Assembly (NCBI GenBank): GCA_027002755.1 | Contig: JALWZI010000048.1 | Coordinates: 1-8,093 of the forward strand | Direction: 5' to 3' | Length of the DNA: 8,093 nt | From: Campylobacteraceae bacterium | GTDB lineage: Bacteria > Campylobacterota > Campylobacteria > Campylobacterales > Sulfurovaceae | In this document: positions 1-4,830 of the stretch, in pieces | Position numbering within the stretch: position 1 is the first letter of the stretch | How the letters are laid out: each line of letters begins with the position of its first letter | The notes under the pieces: generated by a model | Told to the model about the DNA's origin: nothing | Seen by the model: only the letters and a program-made list of their open reading frames with translations | Databases searched by the model: none | Program-made: the position numbers and the translations under genes

Positions 1-438
1 CTTTTTGGTCTTGAGGACCTTCGGCGCTCCCAGGAGATGGATCATCTTCTTGAAGTTCTCCTGGAGCTTCAGGGCGTTCTGCTTGCTTGGCGGAGCCAGG
101 AGCATCGCTTTGCTCTCCTCCCAGAGTTTTTTCCCTTCCTCCATCTTCTTCCTGGCGGCATCGTCTTGGAGACGCTTCATGAAGTAGTCGTAGAGGACCC
201 GGAAACGCTTGTCGTACTTCTCCACACTCTTGGGGAGCTCCTCTTTGGGGTTTTTGTAGGTGCTGCCGAGTGCCGCCATCAGGTACTCTTTGAGAAGCTG
301 CTGGGTCTGGGTCCGTTGAAGGCAGTTGATGAAGAGGGCCTTGCCCAGGGGCAGATCGGAAGAGATCGGTTCGATCTCGACAGCGGAGAGCAGCCAGGGG
401 CCGAGAAAAGAGACGAGAAGGAAATCACGACGTTGCAT
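1..438 (-). CDS. Exported PilJ-like (type IV pili transducer N-terminal) domain protein, 3' end outside window
   Basis: An open frame of 146 codons runs without a stop from an ATG at 438 down to base 1, so the C-terminus lies outside the window. AAGG seven bases before the ATG (minus strand) supports the start. The protein begins MQRRDFLLVSFLGPWLLSA: a twin-arginine motif (RRDFLL, residues 3-8), a hydrophobic stretch and a plausible cleavage after LSA, so export to the periplasm, perhaps by Tat, is inferred. The mature part is mostly helical and charged. The segment at about residues 37-58 (FINCLQRTQTQQLLKEYLMAAL) resembles, in degenerate form, the N-x-x-G-R-Q-R-M-L-S-Q-R helix of PilJ-type sensor domains, and W106 followed by LLAPPSKQNA fits the second half of that family. 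The role is unknown; such small stand-alone proteins may sense ligands. The family call is tentative; the coding call is firm from the signal peptide and codon use. Confidence 0.7.
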   Translation of the reverse strand, partial: MQRRDFLLVSFLGPWLLSAVEIEPISSDLPLGKALFINCLQRTQTQQLLKEYLMAALGSTYKNPKEELPKSVEKYDKRFRVLYDYFMKRLQDDAARKKMEEGKKLWEESKAMLLAPPSKQNALKLQENFKKMIHLLGAPKVLKTKK

Positions 439-474
439 TACTGTACCTTATAAAATAAAATTCGATTTGTTTGC

Positions 475-483
475 ATTATAGCA
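475..483 (-). promoter_or_regulatory. Extended -10 promoter of the PilJ-like gene
   Basis: On the minus strand this reads TGCTATAAT, an extended -10 element (TGn followed by perfect TATAAT), 36 bases upstream of the ATG at 438. The stretch between it and the start is AT-rich. No good -35 box is seen at 17 bp (GGCTCT), which is common for sigma70 promoters in Campylobacterota. It implies that the gene can be transcribed independently of the transporter gene upstream on the same strand. Confidence 0.5.
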
Positions 484-532
484 GCTTTTCGCCGTAGAGA
501 GCCTTCCGGCAGGCAAAGAGAGGAGAGGGTGA

Positions 533-1870
533 TCAGGAGCGTTTGAGCATTTTTCCCCGGATCTCGTCCTCATCCAGGAGTTCTTTGTCGTATTTGATCA
601 CCATGATCCCTTCGGTCTCGTTGACATAGATATCATTGATCCCGGGCTCTTTTTTCAGAGCGTCCAGGCGTTCACGGTCGTAATGTTCCGTATCCAGATA
701 GAGTGTTCCCCGCAGCCCCGGATTGCGCATCCCGTAGATCCAGATCGCCCAGAAGACCGAGACGACGAGGACCGTCACGGCGACCCCGGTGACGCTCCAG
801 TGGGTAAAGATCCATCCCGCCAGGGTCGCCCCGACCCCCATCCCGATATAGGCGAAGGTGTTGGCGACCCCCAGGGCGGCCCCTTTCTGGTGGGCTTTGG
901 CGAATTTGCTGACGAAGCTCTGCAGCAGCGGCTCGAACATATTGAAGCCGATGAAGAAGAAGACCACCCCCGTTCCGAAGAGCCAGAGAGAGGGGGCGAA
1001 GCCCATGAGCAGAAAGGCGACGGCGATGAAAGCGATGGAGATCAAAAAGACCTCTTTGCCTTTGTTGTATTTCTCTCCGAAAACCGCCGCGGGCCCCATG
1101 GCGATGATCCCGAAGAAGACCGCCGGCAGATAGACCTTCCAGAACTCCGCCATGGGGAGATGGAACTTGCTCTTGAGCACCAGGGGGATCAGGAAAAAGG
1201 CGATGGCCATGGTGGAGCTGTGGAAGAGGAAGGTGACGTACATCCGCACCAGATCCTTGTCTTTGAAGACGTGGCGGACCTTGGCCTCCTCTTCGGCGAA
1301 GCTGTGGGTGATCTTGGGGGGTTCGGGGACCACGGTGAAGAGCAGCACGATGGAGAGCAGGGCCATCCCGGCGGTCAGGTAGAAGAGGAAGGGCACTCCG
1401 TCGGTCATCCCGCCGATGATAGGCCCGATGACCATGGCGGCGGTGAAGGCCAGCGCGATCACCATCCCCATGACGGCCATGGCGTGGGCCCGCTCCTCCT
1501 CCCTCACATGGTCGGAGATCATGGCGATGATGACGGCGCCGATGGCTCCGGCCCCCTGGAGGAAACGGCCGGTCAGCAGCGTGTAGATGTCGGTGGCCAT
1601 GCCGGCCATGACGGAGCCCGCGGCGAAGATCAGCAGACCGATGAGGATCGCCTTTTTCCGACCGATCCGGTCACTGAGACTGCCGAAAGGGACCTGAAAG
1701 GCCGCCTGCGTGAAGGCGTAGCCTCCCACCGCCAGACCCACCAGAGTGGGGGTGGCGCCGGGGAGGTCCTTGGCGTAGGCGGAGAGGACGGAGATGACGA
1801 CGAAAAGGCCCAGGAAACGCAGGCCGATGATGAGGCTCAGATGCCAGGTTTTCGCGATGATCGGTTTCAT
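533..1870 (-). CDS. yajR: YajR-like MFS drug/proton antiporter-type exporter with C-terminal ferredoxin-like domain
   Basis: A 445-residue integral inner-membrane protein of the major facilitator superfamily with about 12 hydrophobic helices over residues 10-380. Motif A is clear at 63-72 (GSLSDRIGRK) in the loop between helices 2 and 3, and RFLQGAGAIGA at 102-112 matches the helix 4 arginine motif. A longer cytoplasmic loop at about 183-208 separates the two six-helix halves. After helix 12 a soluble tail (about 390-445) has the strand-helix-strand pattern of the YAM domain of E. coli YajR (454 residues), which it also resembles in the N-terminal half (RFLGLFVVISVLSAYA, AFQVPFGSLSDRIGRK). 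The tail, and as far as I can see the whole protein, contains no cysteine, so a CxxC metal site is absent. AAAGGA nine bases before the ATG supports the start. The gene is divergent from rdgB. The substrate is unknown; proton-driven efflux is inferred from the family. Confidence 0.87.
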   Translation of the reverse strand: MKPIIAKTWHLSLIIGLRFLGLFVVISVLSAYAKDLPGATPTLVGLAVGGYAFTQAAFQVPFGSLSDRIGRKKAILIGLLIFAAGSVMAGMATDIYTLLTGRFLQGAGAIGAVIIAMISDHVREEERAHAMAVMGMVIALAFTAAMVIGPIIGGMTDGVPFLFYLTAGMALLSIVLLFTVVPEPPKITHSFAEEEAKVRHVFKDKDLVRMYVTFLFHSSTMAIAFFLIPLVLKSKFHLPMAEFWKVYLPAVFFGIIAMGPAAVFGEKYNKGKEVFLISIAFIAVAFLLMGFAPSLWLFGTGVVFFFIGFNMFEPLLQSFVSKFAKAHQKGAALGVANTFAYIGMGVGATLAGWIFTHWSVTGVAVTVLVVSVFWAIWIYGMRNPGLRGTLYLDTEHYDRERLDALKKEPGINDIYVNETEGIMVIKYDKELLDEDEIRGKMLKRS

Positions 1871-1943
1871 AGGGGCATATCCTTTGATAGGGTATAATCC
1901 GAATAATCTCCCGGAGAGGGGAGGGTAGACAGATAATCCAAGC

Positions 1944-1981
1944 TGATGAAAATATTCAGAATTCCTGAGATATTTTCGTCA
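1944..1981. promoter_or_regulatory. 38-bp imperfect inverted repeat, candidate operator in the divergent spacer
   Basis: The arms are TGATGAAAATATTCAG (1944-1959) and CTGAGATATTTTCGTCA (1965-1981) around a 5-base centre, AATTC (1960-1964). They pair over 16 positions with one bulged G (1969) and one G-T pair. It lies between the divergent transporter and rdgB genes and ends 13 bases before a TATAGT box, so it covers where the -35 contact of the rdgB promoter would be. There is no T-run, so it does not look like an intrinsic terminator. An operator for a dimeric regulator is the simplest reading; a role as an RNA hairpin is possible if transcription starts further upstream. Confidence 0.45.
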
Positions 1982-1994
1982 ACGAACGACGAAT

Positions 1995-2000
1995 TATAGT
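1995..2000 (+). promoter_or_regulatory. Candidate -10 box for rdgB-ciaB
   Basis: TATAGT matches the sigma70 -10 consensus at five of six positions and sits 28 bases before the rdgB ATG. Transcription from it would begin near 2006-2008, giving a leader of only about 20 bases that contains the duplicated ribosome binding site. At 17 bp spacing the -35 region falls within the right arm of the inverted repeat (ATTTTC) and is a poor match. Confidence 0.35.
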
Positions 2001-2004
2001 CCCA

Positions 2005-2024
2005 AGAAGGTTAAAGAAGGTTAA
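2005..2024 (+). repeat. Perfect 10-bp tandem duplication containing the rdgB ribosome binding site
   Basis: AGAAGGTTAA occurs twice head to tail (2005-2014 and 2015-2024). Each copy contains an AAGG Shine-Dalgarno core. The downstream core (2017-2020) is eight bases from the ATG at 2029, a normal spacing; the upstream one is too far to serve that start. An ATG at 2024 is out of frame with rdgB and is not favoured. Confidence 0.8.
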
Positions 2025-2028
2025 TGCC

Positions 2029-2631
2029 ATGCAGTGGATACTGGCGACAGGAAACAAAGGAAAGCTCCGGGAGTTCCGAGCGGCCTTCGGCCCGGAACTG
2101 AAAGGGATCGACGAGGTGCTCCCCGCGGTACCGGAGATCGAGGAGAACGCCGACAGCTTCGCCGGCAACGCTCTGATCAAGGCCCGGGCGATCCATGAGA
2201 TGCTGGGACCCGACTTTCTGGTCATCAGCGACGACAGCGGGATCTCGGTGCCTCTGCTGGGGGGAGCGCCGGGGATCTATTCGGCCCGCTACGCCGGCGA
2301 GGGGGCCGATGACCGGCAGAATCTGAACAGACTGATCGACGAACTCAGGGCCCGGGGCGTGGCCCGGACGCCCGCCTACTATACGGCGGCGGTGGCGGCG
2401 GTCAGTGACCTGGGCGAGTATGTGGTCCACGGCTGGATGCACGGCGAAGTGATCGACGAGGCGCGGGGGGAGAAAGGCTTCGGCTACGATCCCATCTTCA
2501 TCCCCGAAGGGTACGACCGGACCCTGGGGGAGCTGGAGGAGGAGGTCAAAGCGACCCTCTCCCACCGCTCCCGGGCCATCGAACTGATCCGGCCCGTTCT
2601 GGAACTTCTTCGACGAAGGGAGGCGCAATGA
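2029..2631 (+). CDS. rdgB: XTP/dITP pyrophosphatase RdgB/HAM1 family (non-canonical purine NTP pyrophosphatase)
   Basis: A 200-residue protein of the HAM1/RdgB housecleaning family, the usual length. These cytoplasmic enzymes hydrolyse dITP, XTP and ITP to monophosphates plus pyrophosphate, keeping deaminated purines out of DNA and RNA. All family signatures are visible: ATGNKGKLREF at 6-16 (phosphate-binding loop), ENADSFAGNALIKAR at 39-53, SDDSGISV at 67-74 with the catalytic Asp at 69, LGGAPGIYSARYAGE at 77-91, GFGYDPIF at 150-157 and SHRSRA at 178-183 (purine recognition). The alignment with E. coli RdgB is close throughout. The start at 2029 has AAGG eight bases upstream. The stop overlaps the next start by four bases (ATGA), so the two genes are probably translationally coupled. 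No anomalies seen. Confidence 0.96.
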   Translation: MQWILATGNKGKLREFRAAFGPELKGIDEVLPAVPEIEENADSFAGNALIKARAIHEMLGPDFLVISDDSGISVPLLGGAPGIYSARYAGEGADDRQNLNRLIDELRARGVARTPAYYTAAVAAVSDLGEYVVHGWMHGEVIDEARGEKGFGYDPIFIPEGYDRTLGELEEEVKATLSHRSRAIELIRPVLELLRRREAQ

Positions 2632-4457
2632 GACGGCGGTTCATGAAGGATCTGCAGAGGCTCTACGAAGAACTCCGGAGACGGCAGGAGGTGCTGGGGA
2701 GCTACATGGGGATCCTGAGGGGCGAGGAGCATCTCGAGGCGACGGAGATCGTGGAGCGTTTTCTGCGGCTGCTGGAGCTGCCCAAGACCCCCGAGACCAT
2801 GATGGCGGCCCTGACCCGGCTGGTGAATCTGCGGGAGGATGCCCTGGAGCAGGTGATGCGTCAGCAGAGTTTCTCCGACGAGGAGATCATCGCCGCCAAG
2901 GAGAAGGCCTATTTCTTCGTCAGCGACTTCCATCTGGAGCGTTTCGAGTCTCTCATCATCTGGATCGAAGAGGAGGGGCTGCTGACCCCCTTCTACCGGG
3001 CACTGATCTCGGGAGTTCATGCGGTGGGCCAGGCGATGACCCGCTGGCAGAACGGCTGGACCTCCCACATCATCCACGGGGTCAACCGGGAGCTGCTCCG
3101 GTTCTTCAACGGGGACGAAGAGAAGATCTTCGAGATGCTCCGGGAGCAGAAGCTGCTGGACCTTCACGAGGGGAAAGAGGCCGACCGCTGCTATTCGGTG
3201 CTTGTGGCCGATTCGGGGGGATACCGCCGGGTCAGCTACGCCGAAGCCTTCCGGGAGGAGATCCGGGAGGTGGATGAGGCTCTCGGAGCCCTCGTGGAGA
3301 CCCTGGGGGAGCTGGAGGATGAGGTCTTCGGTCAAAAGGAGGCCTGGCTGCGTTATTTCGAGAGTCTGCGGCGGGCCTTTCTCCATACCGAACCCGACGA
3401 ACTGGTGCACCACTGGTCCCGGGTGGACCGGGCCTGGATGAAGATCACCACCCCCCTGCAGGTGGGGCATCCCCTGGAGTATTACGAAGACCACTACCGC
3501 AAAGCCGTCGCCCTGGAGTGGGATCTGCGGGTGGTCGACCCGCGGCTGCAGTCGGCCGTGAAGGTTCCGGAGCAGATCCGCACCTTTGCCGCCCGGCTGG
3601 CCGTGGATCTGGGGCCGGAGGCGGAGCGGATCTTTGCCAAAAACATCGATCAGATCGAGCGGACCCAGCTCTACATCGGCCGGCCCATGCTCTACTACGG
3701 GGCGGAGTTCAACGGTCTCTTCTCGGCCCAGGTGGTCCCCAACGACGAGCAGGTCTCCGCCGAGCTGGGAAAAAAGATCTTCGCCTACGCCGATTTCGTC
3801 CGCCAGTCCCAGCGGGACAAGCCGGTGATGGCCCTGAGCCTGGAGGCCTTCGGCGAGGAGTTTGTCCGTCGCCGCCGGGCGCTGCTGGAGGATGAACCCC
3901 GCTGGATGCGGCTCTACGAGATCGCCACCATCGGCCACGAATACGGACATATCCTCTGGATCGACAGCGAGACCGAGGTGGTGATGAACCGCCGGGGGCA
4001 GTTCAAGAACATCGAGGAGTTCAAGGCGACGACCGGGGGGCTGATGGCTTTCTTCGCGTTCGAGGAGGCGGAGCTCAGGACTGAGGTGATGGAGGATCTG
4101 GTCGCCCGGGCCGTAGGGCTCATGGCCTGGCGCGAGGTGGGGGAGGTGCTTCCCTACTACTGCGAGGGGCTGATCCATCTGGAGATCCTCTACCGCAGCC
4201 GGGCGATCGATTTCGAGGGCACCCGGGTGCGGATCGATCCCGAAGCCTACGAGGCGATGAAGGCGGGCTACACTCAGGCCTACCGCGAATTGGCCGAACA
4301 CTATGTCCGAAAATCGGATGCGGCGGAGTACCTGAACTGCTACGCCCGCAAAGAGGGGGCACACTATCTGCCGGTGACCCCGGCGGTCCGTGACTTCGTG
4401 GAGGCCTATTATCTGCGCTACCTGGAGATCGGACAGAAGGTGGCTGTTTTTGAGTGA
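2628..4457 (+). CDS. ciaB: CiaB-family protein with HExxH zinc-peptidase motif
   Basis: A 609-residue, helix-rich, acidic soluble protein with no signal peptide or membrane segment. Its length and the Campylobacterota-like context fit Campylobacter invasion antigen B (610 residues in C. jejuni), which is known to be exported through the flagellar apparatus and is also annotated in non-pathogenic vent relatives. I call the family from memory of its size and distribution, not from an alignment. The clearest motif is IGHEYGHILW (435-444): HEYGH at 437-441 is a textbook HExxH zinc site, and NIEEFKATTGG (461-471) supplies Glu 463/464 about 22 residues on as a possible third ligand, as in gluzincin peptidases. 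The N-terminal 300 residues are charged helices, possibly coiled. The ATG overlaps the rdgB stop; GGGAGG lies four bases upstream, with the next Met at residue 6. Function is likely intracellular or secreted peptidase-like; invasion is not implied here. Confidence 0.68.
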   Translation: MRRRFMKDLQRLYEELRRRQEVLGSYMGILRGEEHLEATEIVERFLRLLELPKTPETMMAALTRLVNLREDALEQVMRQQSFSDEEIIAAKEKAYFFVSDFHLERFESLIIWIEEEGLLTPFYRALISGVHAVGQAMTRWQNGWTSHIIHGVNRELLRFFNGDEEKIFEMLREQKLLDLHEGKEADRCYSVLVADSGGYRRVSYAEAFREEIREVDEALGALVETLGELEDEVFGQKEAWLRYFESLRRAFLHTEPDELVHHWSRVDRAWMKITTPLQVGHPLEYYEDHYRKAVALEWDLRVVDPRLQSAVKVPEQIRTFAARLAVDLGPEAERIFAKNIDQIERTQLYIGRPMLYYGAEFNGLFSAQVVPNDEQVSAELGKKIFAYADFVRQSQRDKPVMALSLEAFGEEFVRRRRALLEDEPRWMRLYEIATIGHEYGHILWIDSETEVVMNRRGQFKNIEEFKATTGGLMAFFAFEEAELRTEVMEDLVARAVGLMAWREVGEVLPYYCEGLIHLEILYRSRAIDFEGTRVRIDPEAYEAMKAGYTQAYRELAEHYVRKSDAAEYLNCYARKEGAHYLPVTPAVRDFVEAYYLRYLEIGQKVAVFE

Positions 4458-4470
4458 GGAAGGTTTTGGG

Positions 4471-4507
4471 AACTAGTAACGAGTAACTAGTAGCTGGAAA
4501 CCGAGAG
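4471..4507. repeat. Degenerate heptanucleotide array 1
   Basis: Units of seven bases starting AACTAGT at 4471, AACGAGT at 4478, AACTAGT again at 4485, then AGCTGGA at 4492 with decaying similarity. Read in the phase beginning at 4473, each unit starts with C (4473, 4480, 4487, 4494, 4501), the same phase feature as in the two arrays downstream. Confidence 0.7.
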
Positions 4508-4545
4508 ATGTTTAGCTGTGTAATAAACATTGGACGTTTTTGGAG

Positions 4546-4563
4546 GCGGGACATCAGTCCCGC
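4546..4563. repeat. GC-rich palindrome (GCGGGAC hairpin)
   Basis: GCGGGAC (4546-4552), loop ATCA (4553-4556), GTCCCGC (4557-4563): a perfect 7-bp stem with a tetraloop in an otherwise AT-richer spacer. It has no T-run on either strand, so it is not a standard intrinsic terminator. It resembles small REP-like palindromes with a GCGGGAC core; that comparison is from memory. Confidence 0.75.
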
Positions 4564-4570
4564 AATAATA

Positions 4571-4598
4571 CTTGTGACTTGAGACTTTCAACCTGGAA
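4571..4598. repeat. Degenerate heptanucleotide array 2
   Basis: Units CTTGTGA (4571), CTTGAGA (4578) and CTTTCAA (4585), ending in CCTGGAA (4592-4598). It shares with array 1 the 7-bp period, the leading C and the closing CTGGAA. Confidence 0.6.
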
Positions 4599-4613
4599 GC
4601 AATTCCAAACGAC

Positions 4614-4629
4614 AAAAAGGGCGAAGCCC
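4614..4629 (-). terminator. Weak minus-strand terminator-like hairpin
   Basis: On the minus strand this reads GGGC-TTC-GCCC followed by five T. A 4-bp stem with a T-run is a minimal intrinsic terminator shape. No gene is known to be transcribed leftward into it, so it may only be another short palindrome of the repeat mosaic, or it may stop antisense transcription out of the tpsB promoter region. Confidence 0.25.
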
Positions 4630-4633
4630 CGTT

Positions 4634-4671
4634 CTATCGACTAATGACTATCGACCGGAGACTGGCGACTG
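4634..4671. repeat. Degenerate heptanucleotide array 3
   Basis: Five consecutive heptamers in strict phase: CTATCGA at 4634 and again at 4648, CTAATGA at 4641, CCGGAGA at 4655, CTGGCGA at 4662, then CTG. The consensus is about C-T-N-N-N-G-A. This is the most regular of the three arrays. Confidence 0.7.
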
Positions 4672-4795
4672 TTTCCCCGCAAAGCCTTCCAATAATTCGA
4701 TACACAGTGACCGATCTCTCACTCTTTTTCCGTAAATAGATTTAAATGAATCCTGAATTTTCCCAAAATTAAAAAAATTGAAACAAAACTAACGA

Positions 4796-4801
4796 TAAAA
4801 T
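4796..4801 (+). promoter_or_regulatory. Candidate -10 box of the tpsB-tpsA operon
   Basis: TAAAAT, five of six to consensus, 29 bases before the GTG start, in an AT-rich stretch. TTGAAA at 4778-4783 resembles a -35 box but the spacing (12 bp) is too short, so the -35 is unassigned. Confidence 0.35.
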
Positions 4802-4830
4802 CACTTTTCAATTCAGAAAAAGGGATAGCG

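Larger units (their letters stand above)
4458..4830. other. Gene-free spacer with heptanucleotide arrays, palindromes and AT-rich promoter region
   Basis: No convincing coding sequence is seen in these 373 bases. The left part (4471-4671) contains three degenerate 7-bp periodic arrays separated by two GC-rich palindromes. The right part (about 4731-4820) is strongly AT-rich, in sharp contrast to the genes on either side, and should contain the promoter of the two-partner secretion operon. No clear T-tailed plus-strand terminator for ciaB was found, so how transcription from rdgB-ciaB ends is open. Confidence 0.7.

Noticed and set aside
37..453. 138-codon plus-strand open frame at the left end
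   Set aside because: It lies opposite the minus-strand gene at 1-438, which has a start with ribosome binding site, promoter and signal peptide; the plus-strand frame has no such support.
501..514. GCCT-AGGC hairpin between the transporter stop and the next minus-strand gene
   Set aside because: Only four stem pairs and no T-run, so not convincing as a terminator.
683..1897. 404-codon plus-strand open frame over the transporter
   Set aside because: Composition dominated by D, G, H, E and R is typical of antisense to a GC-rich membrane protein gene; the minus-strand MFS protein has clear family motifs.
1893..1898. Perfect TATAAT on the plus strand near the transporter start
   Set aside because: No TGn extension or -35 partner was seen and it is about 130 bases from rdgB; the nearer TATAGT at 1995 is a better placed candidate. 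A distal promoter cannot be excluded.
2461..4042. Runs of six G within rdgB and ciaB as possible phase-variable tracts
   Set aside because: Six bases is short for slippage-driven switching, and such runs are expected at this GC content.
2484..4364. 626-codon minus-strand open frame across rdgB and ciaB
   Set aside because: Long antisense frames arise from strong third-position GC bias. It crosses two genes, and its translation is low-complexity in H, P, L and G with no recognisable domain.
4471..4671. Heptamer arrays considered as a CRISPR array
   Set aside because: The repeat unit is seven bases without spacers, units are degenerate, and no cas gene is present.
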